From positions 1 to 29,055 of the forward strand of contig NZ_CAJUBK010000031.1 in assembly GCF_910584465.1 (NCBI RefSeq): DNA of 29,055 nt, given 5' to 3'. How positions within the stretch are numbered: the first letter of the stretch is position 1; every line of letters starts with the position of its first letter. The DNA comes from an uncultured Oscillibacter sp. (GTDB lineage Bacteria; Bacillota; Clostridia; Oscillospirales; Oscillospiraceae). The notes beneath the pieces are model-generated. The model did not search any database. It was given only the letters and a program-made list of their open reading frames with translations, and was not told the DNA's origin. Shown here in pieces: positions 1-5,890 of this stretch. A program made the translations under genes and the position numbers.

Positions 1-34
1 TCCTGGGTCCCTCTCGTAGCTCTCTTCCTTCCCG

Positions 35-101
35 TCGAGGAAGTCCCCTCTCCTTCCTCGACACGCCGAAAGGACTTCGGGAACGCTTCCGAAGTCCTTT
101 C
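35..101 (-). terminator. tandem hairpins downstream of rplT
   Basis: Two inverted repeats lie just after the rplT stop. Positions 68-80 pair with 89-101 (13 bp, arm GAAAGGACTTCGG, 8-nt loop), and 35-43 pair with 53-61 (9 bp, arm TCGAGGAAG). On the minus strand the first stem ends in CCTTTCGG, so the U-tract is short. The position at the end of the infC-rpmI-rplT operon supports a terminator role, but the weak U-tract leaves RNA stabilisation possible. Confidence 0.6.
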
Positions 102-121
102 CATCTCCTCTCGAAGGACCG

Positions 122-472
122 TCACGCCTTCTTGGCGATCTCGGTGAGCTGGGTGAAGGCGGCGGCGTCGCTGACGGCCAGCTCGGCCAGCATCTTGCGG
201 TTGATCTCCACGCCGGCGGTCTTCAGCCCGTGCATGAAGGTGGAATAGTTCATCCCGTTGAGCTTGCAGGCGGCGGAGATGCGGGTGATCCACAGGGAGC
301 GGAAATCGCGCTTCTTCAGCCTGCGGCCGGTGTAAGCATAGCTCAGGGACTTCATGACGGCCTGGTTGGCCACGCGGAAGTGCTTGGACTTGGAGCCCCA
401 ATAGCCCTTCGCCAGCTTCAGGACCTTATTCCTTCTCTTGCGCGTCATCATCGCGCCCTTGACTCTAGCCAT
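122..472 (-). CDS. rplT: 50S ribosomal protein L20
   Basis: L20 binds 23S rRNA early in large-subunit assembly. The 116-residue product has the usual family length and the basic N-terminus MARVKGAMMTRKRRNKVLKL, followed by the typical AKGYWGSKSKHFRVANQAV segment and the C-terminal globular part with LNGMNYSTFMHGLK. The ATG is preceded by AGGAGG at 9 nt. It is the last gene of infC-rpmI-rplT, 23 nt after rpmI. In Bacillus, L20 represses its own operon through the infC leader. The leader here has matching attenuator architecture, so the same feedback is inferred. Confidence 0.98.
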   Translation of the reverse strand: MARVKGAMMTRKRRNKVLKLAKGYWGSKSKHFRVANQAVMKSLSYAYTGRRLKKRDFRSLWITRISAACKLNGMNYSTFMHGLKTAGVEINRKMLAELAVSDAAAFTQLTEIAKKA

Positions 473-495
473 TCTAAAAAGCCTCCTTTTCTAAC

Positions 496-693
496 TCACT
501 TGTACGGGATCATCTTGCGGATGGCGTCCACGTTGGTGGCGTCGGCATAGCCGCCGGTGCGCAGGCGGCGGGTCCGCTTGGTGTCCTTCTTGGTCAGGAT
601 GTGACTTTTAAAGGCTTTGGCGCGCTTGACCTTCCCGGTCTTGGTGAGGTTGAACCTCTTCTTGGCGCCGCTGTGGGTCTTCAGTTTCGGCAT
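496..693 (-). CDS. rpmI: 50S ribosomal protein L35
   Basis: This is a 65-residue, very basic large-subunit protein with the canonical start MPKLKTHSGAKKRFNLTKTG and end GGYADATNVDAIRKMIPYK. The length is normal. The ATG at 693 follows an AAGGAG site 9 nt upstream. It lies between infC and rplT in the conserved order. The 58-nt gap to infC holds a short GC hairpin (733-739 with 745-751) that directly abuts the infC stop codon. Confidence 0.98.
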   Translation of the reverse strand: MPKLKTHSGAKKRFNLTKTGKVKRAKAFKSHILTKKDTKRTRRLRTGGYADATNVDAIRKMIPYK

Positions 694-751
694 AACGATC
701 GACTCCTTCCGTAATGTTGAACATCTTTGGTCCGGGCGGGCCCTCCGCCCG

Positions 752-1270
752 TCATTTACCGGCCTTGGGAGAGAGGAAGATGGACATCATCCGTCCCTCC
801 AGCTTGGCAGGCCGGTCCAGATTGGCAATCTCGGCGCACTGCTCGGCGAAGCGGGTCAAAAGATCCCGCCCGATATCGGTGTGCGCCATCTCGCGGCCGC
901 GGAAACGAACAGAGACCTTGACCCGATTGCCGTCGGCGATGAACTTCTGGGCATTCCGGAGCTTCGTGTTGAAGTCCCCGATGTCGATGCCCGGGGACAT
1001 CCGGATCTCCTTGATCTCCACCACGTGCTGGTTCTTCCTAGCCTCTTTCTCCCGCTTGCTCTGCTCGAACCGGAACTTCCCATAGTTCATCAGCTTGCAC
1101 ACCGGCGGGGTGGCCTGGGGCGAGATCTTGACCAAGTCCAGATTCTGTTCTTCGGCGATCTTCAGCGCCTGCACAGGGGCCATGATGCCCAGCTGCTCGC
1201 CCGCGGGACCGATCAGCCGGATCTCCTTGTCGCCGATGCTCTCATTCAGTTCATGCACTTGCTTACTAAT
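752..1270 (-). CDS. infC: translation initiation factor IF-3, rare ATT start
   Basis: IF-3 binds the 30S subunit, keeps it apart from the 50S subunit and proofreads start-codon pairing. The product (172 aa) shows the N-domain with LNESI, IRLIGPAGEQLGI and ATPPVCKLMNYGKFRFEQ, a lysine-rich linker, and the C-domain with EIRMSPGIDIGDFNTKLRNA and VRFRGREMAH. No ATG or GTG sits at the right place. The codon aligning with the family's Met1 (M-SK...NE.I) is ATT at 1268-1270, with GGAGGTG 8 nt upstream. A TTG at 1274-1276 is only 4 nt from GGAGG and adds two residues. AUU starts are known for infC in other bacteria and make IF-3 sense its own level. The reading frame stays open far upstream, but that part crosses the promoter and is not coding. 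Confidence 0.93.
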   Translation of the reverse strand: MSKQVHELNESIGDKEIRLIGPAGEQLGIMAPVQALKIAEEQNLDLVKISPQATPPVCKLMNYGKFRFEQSKREKEARKNQHVVEIKEIRMSPGIDIGDFNTKLRNAQKFIADGNRVKVSVRFRGREMAHTDIGRDLLTRFAEQCAEIANLDRPAKLEGRMMSIFLSPKAGK

Positions 1271-1430
1271 GGTCAAAGCACCTCCATCCTTAAAATCACA
1301 AAACGCGGACGCCCTGAAGCATCCGCGCAGCAACGGGCCGCCTTTGGCAGGCAGCTCGTGGTTCTCGTTCTTGACCTCTTCGCTCTGCGCTGGAGGTGAG
1401 GCGGATGCGATCAGCCTTCTTCGTTTTGTA
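1271..1430 (-). promoter_or_regulatory. infC leader with terminator/antiterminator (L20-type attenuator)
   Basis: The roughly 160-nt leader can form two exclusive folds. A terminator-like stem pairs TCCGCG (1304-1309) with CGCGGA (1322-1327), followed on the RNA by UUUUGUGAUUUU. Alternatively GCATCCGC (RNA strand, 1401-1408) pairs over 8 perfect bases with GCGGATGC (1319-1326), which occupies one arm of the terminator stem. In Bacillus subtilis L20 controls this operon by leader attenuation. The fold and position here agree, but L20 binding itself was not shown from sequence. Confidence 0.65.
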
Positions 1431-1436
1431 AGCCTT

Positions 1437-1465
1437 AGTATATCAGCCCCCGGTCCCTTTGTCAA
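1437..1465 (-). promoter_or_regulatory. infC operon sigma-A promoter
   Basis: On the minus strand a perfect -35 TTGACA (1460-1465) is separated by 17 bp from a -10 TATACT (1437-1442). Transcription should start near 1430, giving a leader of about 160 nt before the infC ATT codon. Confidence 0.9.
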
Positions 1466-1536
1466 CGAATATCTTTCGCTTTTTTGAATAGATCTCACAG
1501 CCTTTGGCAAGAATAGTCCTGTACTCACTGGAGGAC

Positions 1537-1586
1537 GCCTTCCAGCCGGCCGGGTACCGGGAGACCGCCCCCGGCCGCCGGAAGGC
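1537..1586 (+). other. large hairpin upstream of the small Q/N-rich ORF
   Basis: GCCTTCC (1537-1543) pairs with GGAAGGC (1580-1586), and CGGCCGGG (1547-1554) pairs with CCCGGCCG (1570-1577), across a small AGC/CC internal loop. It lies 15 nt before the AAAGGAGGTG ribosome binding site at 1601. There is no U-tract in either direction, so it looks like a structured 5' leader rather than a terminator. I found no convincing promoter for this transcript between 1466 and 1536. Confidence 0.5.
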
Positions 1587-1615
1587 ATCTGCCAGAGTCG
1601 AAAGGAGGTGTTCTC

Positions 1616-1708
1616 ATGGAGAACCGTGACCAGAAGCAGAACCAGCGCGAGCAGGATCAGCAGAACAACCAGAAGGAGCAGCGCAACCAGAAGGAGAACC
1701 GCAAGTGA
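1616..1708 (+). CDS. 30-residue hydrophilic Q/N/K/E/R peptide
   Basis: This short ORF opens with ATG six bases after a perfect AAAGGAGGTG site and ends in TGA. A strong intrinsic terminator lies 23 nt downstream. The product is made only of Gln, Asn, Glu, Lys, Arg and Asp after Met1 (it begins MENRDQKQNQREQDQQNNQK), so it has no hydrophobic core and should be disordered. It stands alone between two divergent or opposed operons. I do not recognise a family. Small Q/N-rich peptides occur among spore proteins of Firmicutes, so a sporulation role is a guess. The ribosome binding site and terminator argue that it is real even though it is short. Confidence 0.7.
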   Translation: MENRDQKQNQREQDQQNNQKEQRNQKENRK

Positions 1709-1730
1709 CCGCTCCTCCTTTTCTTCGAGA

Positions 1731-1765
1731 ACAGGCGGCAGGTCTTCGACCTGCCGCCTGTTTTT
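1731..1765 (+). terminator. intrinsic terminator of the small ORF
   Basis: A perfect 14-bp stem ACAGGCGGCAGGTC (1731-1744) pairs with GACCTGCCGCCTGT (1748-1761) around a TTC loop, followed by TTTTT (1761-1765). It ends the transcript carrying the small peptide gene. From 1766 to 1910 I see only GC-rich repeats and no supported gene. Confidence 0.92.
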
Positions 1766-1910
1766 CAGCCTGCCGGAACAGCCGTCCCGGCAGACCGGGC
1801 AAATTTCCAGAAGGTCACAAACCTCCTGAGAGCTCATGACCTGGACGGTGCAGGAGGCCCTCCCTCCCCGCCGGCCCTCCGCCGTTTTTGCCGGTCCGCC
1901 GGGGCAGGGA

Positions 1911-2363
1911 TCACTCCGCCTCCGGCGGGAGGCCCACCTCCGGCATCAGCTCCCGGCTGACGATCTGCAGCATCGCCTCCAGCTGCCTGCACTCCTCCGG
2001 AGTGAAACGGGCCTTGACCCGGTCCATCACCATATCGATGTAATCGCTGGAGATGTTATAGTAGTCGATGTATTTCTGGGTGGGCACCAGGTGGTATTCC
2101 CGCCGGTCGCTGGGCGACTGGACCTTGCGGACATAGCCCTTCTTCACCAGGCTGTTGACCTTATAGGCCGCGTTGGGCGGGGAGATGCGCATGAAACCGG
2201 CGAACTCGTTCACCGTGGGGCTCCCCAGCGCCTGGATGGACTCCATGCAGAAGGTCTCCACCGTGGTCAGGCTGGCCTCCCGGTCCTGGAACCGCCGGAA
2301 GATCTCCTGATAAAAATGCAGCTTGAACTTCGAGTACACACTGTTGAATGCCTGCTCCAGCAT
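1911..2363 (-). CDS. MarR-family transcriptional regulator, FabT-like
   Basis: This 150-residue winged-helix protein has the MarR layout. An N-terminal dimerisation helix (MLEQAFNSVYSKFKLHF) is followed by a helix-turn-helix (about residues 44-75, TVNEFAGFMRISPPNAAYKVNSL) and a wing with the SDRREYHL signature (D-R-R), then C-terminal dimer helices. It lies immediately downstream of a complete fab operon. In streptococci, lactococci and enterococci a MarR protein of this size, FabT, represses fatty acid genes with acyl-ACP as co-repressor, so a FabT-like role is inferred from family and place. The ATG at 2363 has GGGAGG close upstream. The frame is open further upstream, but that part lacks coding features and crosses the gene's own promoter. 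The AT-rich sites in front of acpP are its best candidate targets. Confidence 0.85.
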   Translation of the reverse strand: MLEQAFNSVYSKFKLHFYQEIFRRFQDREASLTTVETFCMESIQALGSPTVNEFAGFMRISPPNAAYKVNSLVKKGYVRKVQSPSDRREYHLVPTQKYIDYYNISSDYIDMVMDRVKARFTPEECRQLEAMLQIVSRELMPEVGLPPEAE

Positions 2364-2468
2364 GGTGCTCCTCCCTCCCGCCGTATCGATCCCGCTCCGA
2401 TCCTGCCGCAGGCGCGAAACGCCTCCGGGCCCTATCCCCAGGCCCGGGCAGGACGGCCGTCCACGGCT

Positions 2469-2497
2469 ATTATAACCGGCCCCGCCGAAAAAGGCAA
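2469..2497 (-). promoter_or_regulatory. promoter of the MarR regulator gene
   Basis: On the minus strand, -35 TTGCCT (2492-2497) is followed after 17 bp by a perfect -10 TATAAT (2469-2474). The roughly 100-nt leader carries a 7-bp GC hairpin (CCGGGCC/GGCCCGG). No strong terminator separates fabZ from this promoter, so the regulator may also be read through from the fab operon. Confidence 0.75.
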
Positions 2498-2514
2498 CCG
2501 GGGGCTCCCGCTCT

Positions 2515-2946
2515 TCACCGGATGGCAAAGGTCAGCTCCGCCGTGACGGCCGTCTCGCCGTCCACCGTGGCGACGCATTCCCCCACGCCGATGGGGCCCT
2601 TCCGCTTCGTCAGGCGGCATTCCAGCTCCACCACGTCGCCGGGGACCACCTGGCGCTTGAAGCGGGCGTCCTTCACCCGGCCCAGGAAGGCCAGCTTCCC
2701 CCGGTCCTCCGGCACGGCCAGCACCGCCACGCCCCCCACCTGGGCCAGGGCCTCGATGAGGAGCACCCCGGGCATGACGTGCTTCTGGGGGAAATGGCCC
2801 TGGAAAAAGGGCTCGTTCACCGTGACGCACTTCACGCCCTTCGCCCACCGGCCCGGCTCGCCGTCCACGATCTTGTCGACCAGGGCGAAGGGATAGCGGT
2901 GGGGCAGGATCTGCGCGATCTGATCGGAATCATACTGCATCCCCAT
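2515..2946 (-). CDS. fabZ: 3-hydroxyacyl-[acyl-carrier-protein] dehydratase FabZ
   Basis: FabZ removes water from 3-hydroxyacyl-ACP to give trans-2-enoyl-ACP. The product is 143 aa, the normal length. It has the ILPHRYPFALVD entry motif, the catalytic His51 in FFQGHFP and Glu65 in GVLLIEALAQVGG. The start is ATG at 2946, 7 nt after GGGAGG and 2 nt after the fabF stop. A second in-frame ATG at 2940 gives a product two residues shorter. It is the last enzyme gene of the operon. It is the only dehydratase here, and no FabA-type isomerising enzyme is present in the window. Confidence 0.96.
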   Translation of the reverse strand: MGMQYDSDQIAQILPHRYPFALVDKIVDGEPGRWAKGVKCVTVNEPFFQGHFPQKHVMPGVLLIEALAQVGGVAVLAVPEDRGKLAFLGRVKDARFKRQVVPGDVVELECRLTKRKGPIGVGECVATVDGETAVTAELTFAIR

Positions 2947-2948
2947 GC

Positions 2949-4190
2949 TCACGCCTCCCATCTCTTGAACAGCAGACTGCCGTTGTGCCCGCCGAAGCCC
3001 AGGGAATTGGACATGGCGCAGCGCAGCTCCGCCTCCCGGCCCCTGCCCGGCGTCACATCCAGGTCGCACTCCGGGTCCGGGACCTGGTAGTTGATCGTCG
3101 CGGGGATATAGCCGTCCCGCAGGGCCAGGGCGGTGAAGATGGCCTCCACCGCGCCCGCCGCGCCCAGCATATGGCCGGTCATGGACTTCGTGGAGCTGAC
3201 CGCCAGACGGTAGGCGTGGCCGCCGAAGACGGTCTTGATCGCGGCGGTCTCCCCGGCGTCGTTCAGGTGGGTGGAGGTGCCGTGGGCATTGATATAGTCC
3301 ACGTCCTCCGCCGCCGCGCCGCCGTCGCGGAGGGCCATGGCCATGGCCTCCGCCCCGCCGCTGCCGTCGGGCCGGGGCGCGGTCATGTGATAGGCGTCGC
3401 AGGTCGCGCCGTAGCCGGACACCTCCGCGTAAATCTTCGCGCCCCGGGCCAGGGCATGGTCCAGCTCCTCCAGCAGGAGGATGCCCGCCCCCTCCCCCAT
3501 GACGAAGCCGCTCCGCTCCGCGTCGAAGGGGATGGAGGCCCGGCTGGGGTCCGTGCTCTGGGACAGGGCCTTCATGGAGGTGAAGCCGCCCACCGCCAGG
3601 GGGGTCAGCGCCGCCTCGGCCCCGCCGCAGAGCATCGCCTCGGCATAGCCGTCCCGGATATAGTGGAAGGCGTCGCCCACGGCGTTGGTGCCCCCGGCGC
3701 AGGCCGTGACCGGGCAGGAGCACATCCCCCGGAAGCCGGCGTCGATCGCGACCCGCCCGGCTCCCATGTTGCAGATGCCCGTGGGGATGAAGAAGGGCGA
3801 CACCCGGTCCCAGCCCCGGGCGAGGCCCCGATCGTGCTCCTCCTCCGTGATGCCGATGCCGCCGATGCCGCTGGAGACGATGACGCCGCACCGCCTCGGA
3901 TCGGCGTCCTCGGCCCGGAAGCCGCTGTCCGCCAGCGCCTCCCTGGCGGCGGCCAGGGCGAACTGGGTGAAGCGGCCCATGCGCTTGGCCTCCGGCTTGC
4001 CGAAGAGGGCCTCAGGGGAGAAGCCCTTGACCTCCGCGGCCAGCCGGACCTTCATCCCGGCGGGATCGTAGCCGGTGATGGGTCCGATGCCGCAGACGCC
4101 CTCGCGGACGGCCCGCCAGCTCTCCCCGGCGGTGAGGCCCAGGGGCGTGACGGCCCCGAGGCCGGTGATCACGACTCTGCGTCGTTCCAT
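2949..4190 (-). CDS. fabF: 3-oxoacyl-[acyl-carrier-protein] synthase II (FabF)
   Basis: FabF condenses malonyl-ACP with acyl-ACP to elongate the chain. The product has 413 aa. The catalytic triad is visible: Cys164 in TACAGGTN, His303 in NAHGTSTHLND and His340 in SSTKSMTGHMLGAAGA, with Lys335 beside it. The N-terminus RRRVVITGLGAVTPLG is typical. I chose ATG at 4190, 7 nt after AGAGG. A TTG six bases upstream is too close to that site. It follows fabG by 18 nt. The FabF versus FabB call rests on context, since Clostridia normally carry FabF. Confidence 0.96.
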   Translation of the reverse strand: MERRRVVITGLGAVTPLGLTAGESWRAVREGVCGIGPITGYDPAGMKVRLAAEVKGFSPEALFGKPEAKRMGRFTQFALAAAREALADSGFRAEDADPRRCGVIVSSGIGGIGITEEEHDRGLARGWDRVSPFFIPTGICNMGAGRVAIDAGFRGMCSCPVTACAGGTNAVGDAFHYIRDGYAEAMLCGGAEAALTPLAVGGFTSMKALSQSTDPSRASIPFDAERSGFVMGEGAGILLLEELDHALARGAKIYAEVSGYGATCDAYHMTAPRPDGSGGAEAMAMALRDGGAAAEDVDYINAHGTSTHLNDAGETAAIKTVFGGHAYRLAVSSTKSMTGHMLGAAGAVEAIFTALALRDGYIPATINYQVPDPECDLDVTPGRGREAELRCAMSNSLGFGGHNGSLLFKRWEA

Positions 4191-4208
4191 AGTCAAACCT
4201 CTTTTCTG

Positions 4209-4952
4209 TCACATTGCCATGCCGCCGTCCACCGCCAGGACCTGGCCGGTGATATAAGCGGCCTCGTCGCTGGCCAGGAAGGCCACGGCCTTCGCCACGT
4301 CCTCCGGCCCGCCCAGGCGGCCCATGGGGATGGCGCTCCGGGCGGCGGTCCGGGCCGCGTCCGTCATGGCGGCGGTCATGTCCGTCTCGATGAAGCCGGG
4401 GGCCACGGCGTTGACGCCGATCCCCCGGGCGGCCAGCTCCTTCGCCAGGGACTTCGTCATGCCGACGATCCCGGCCTTGCTGGCGGCGTAGTTCACCTGC
4501 CCGGCGTTGCCCCGCAGGCCCACCACGCTGCTCAGGTTCACGATGCGGCCCTGGCGCCGCTTCAGCATCAGGCGGCTGACGGCCTTCATGCAGAGGAAGG
4601 CCCCCTTCAGGTTGGCGGCGATCACCGCGTCGAAGTCCTCCTCGCTCATCCGCATGACCAGGCCGTCCCGCGTGATCCCGGCGTTGTTCACCAGGATATC
4701 GATCTGGCCGAACCGTTCCACGGCGGCCAGGACCAGCGCGTCCACCTGCGCGGCGTCGGACACGTCGCACCGGACGGCCAGGGCCTGGGCCCCCAGGGCC
4801 TCCACGGCCCGGACGGTCTCCTGCGCCGCCGCCTCGTTCCCGGCGTAGCAGAGCGCCACGTTGGCCCCGCCCTTCGCCAGCTCCAGGCAGACGGCCCGGC
4901 CGATGCCCCGGCTCCCCCCGGTGACGACGGCGGTCTTCCCTTCGAGATTCAT
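4209..4952 (-). CDS. fabG: 3-oxoacyl-[acyl-carrier-protein] reductase FabG
   Basis: This 247-aa short-chain dehydrogenase reduces 3-oxoacyl-ACP with NADPH. It shows the Rossmann cofactor motif TGGSRGIG (11-18), the NNAG motif (89-92) and the catalytic Ser142, Tyr155 and Lys159 in NLSSVVG and YAASKAG. The C-terminal ITGQVLAVDGGM is classic FabG. The ATG overlaps the fabD stop in an ATGA unit and has an AGGAGGGG site upstream, so translation is probably coupled to fabD. Confidence 0.97.
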   Translation of the reverse strand: MNLEGKTAVVTGGSRGIGRAVCLELAKGGANVALCYAGNEAAAQETVRAVEALGAQALAVRCDVSDAAQVDALVLAAVERFGQIDILVNNAGITRDGLVMRMSEEDFDAVIAANLKGAFLCMKAVSRLMLKRRQGRIVNLSSVVGLRGNAGQVNYAASKAGIVGMTKSLAKELAARGIGVNAVAPGFIETDMTAAMTDAARTAARSAIPMGRLGGPEDVAKAVAFLASDEAAYITGQVLAVDGGMAM

Positions 4953-5890
4953 AGCGTCCCCTCCTCGACTGCCCGCTCCAGGGCCTCCACGTCCCCCACG
5001 GTCTCCACCGCCCGGACCGGGAAGCCGGGGAGCGTCTTCTTCACGAAGCCGCTGAGGGCCTTGCCCGGGCCGATCTCCACGATGCCGTCCAGGCCCAGCT
5101 CCCCCATGCGGCGGATGGAATCCTCCATATAGACGCTGCTCTGGACCTGGCGGACCAGCAGGGCGGGGATGCTGTCCCCGTCCCCCTTCTCCCGGCCCAG
5201 GCAGTTGAAGAGCACGGGGATCTGGGGCTCCCGGAGGGGGACGGTCCGCAGATACGCCTCCAGCGCCTCCCCGGCGGGGGCCATCAGCGGCGTGTGGAAG
5301 GGCCCGCTGACCTTCAGGGGCAGGCAGCGCTTCGCGCCCTTCTCCTTGGCCAGGGCGGCGGCCCGCCCCACAGCCGCCGCCTCCCCGCCGATGACCAGCT
5401 GGCCGGGGCAGTTGTAGTTGGCGATGACCACCGTGCCAAGGCCGGACGCCTCGTCACAGGCATCCTGCAGCGGCCCCCGCTCCAGGCCCAGGACCGCCGT
5501 CATGGCGCTCTCCCGCCCGGCGGCGGCCTCCTCCATGGCCCTGCCGCGGAACGCGGTCAGGCGCACGGCGGTCCCGGCGTCGAAGGTCCCGGCGGCGTGG
5601 AGGGCGGAGTACTCCCCCAGGGAGAGGCCCGCCGCTGCCGCGGGGACGATCCCCCGCTCCCGCAGCACCGCCGTCAGCCCGGCGGCGAAGGCCGTCATGC
5701 ACGGCTGGGTATAGCGGGTCCGGTCCAAGATCCCCTCCGGGTCCTGGAAGCAGGTCCGCTTCAAATCGAACTCCAAGTCCGCCTGAGCGGCGTCGAACAC
5801 CGCCCGGAAGGCGGGGTACGCCTCGTACAGGTCCTCCCCCATACCGGGATGCTGGCTGCCCTGTCCGGCATATAAGAAACCGAGCTTCAT
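4949..5890 (-). CDS. fabD: malonyl-CoA:ACP transacylase FabD
   Basis: FabD moves malonyl from CoA to ACP, supplying the extender unit. The 313-aa product has the GQGSQ oxyanion motif (9-13), the nucleophile Ser90 in GLSLGEYSALHAAG (the family motif is more often GHSLGE), Arg115 in FRGRAM and His199 in GPFHTPLM. The ATG lies in an ATGA overlap with the upstream FabX-like gene and follows GGAGG by 8 nt. The start at 5890 gives the standard N-terminus MKLGFLYAGQGSQHPGM. The frame is open further upstream, but this is overlap with the neighbour. Confidence 0.96.
   Translation of the reverse strand: MKLGFLYAGQGSQHPGMGEDLYEAYPAFRAVFDAAQADLEFDLKRTCFQDPEGILDRTRYTQPCMTAFAAGLTAVLRERGIVPAAAAGLSLGEYSALHAAGTFDAGTAVRLTAFRGRAMEEAAAGRESAMTAVLGLERGPLQDACDEASGLGTVVIANYNCPGQLVIGGEAAAVGRAAALAKEKGAKRCLPLKVSGPFHTPLMAPAGEALEAYLRTVPLREPQIPVLFNCLGREKGDGDSIPALLVRQVQSSVYMEDSIRRMGELGLDGIVEIGPGKALSGFVKKTLPGFPVRAVETVGDVEALERAVEEGTL

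Noticed and set aside
1271..1837. Long minus-strand open frame that extends infC upstream and includes a Leu/Val-rich stretch opposite the small peptide gene
   Set aside because: It crosses the infC promoter, the leader attenuator and the terminator hairpin at 1731-1765. It lacks a ribosome binding site, and its hydrophobic part is just the antisense of CAG/AAC/GAG codons.
1775..1910. Complex GC repeats downstream of the MarR gene as a terminator
   Set aside because: The repeats around CCGCCGTTTTTGCCGG do not form a clean stem with a U-tract on the minus strand, so no terminator is claimed.
2985..5132. Very long plus-strand open frame opposite fabF, fabG and fabD
   Set aside because: It is a shadow frame created by high GC at third codon positions. 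The His/Arg/Gly/Asp-rich product has no family features, and the opposite strand has clear enzymes.
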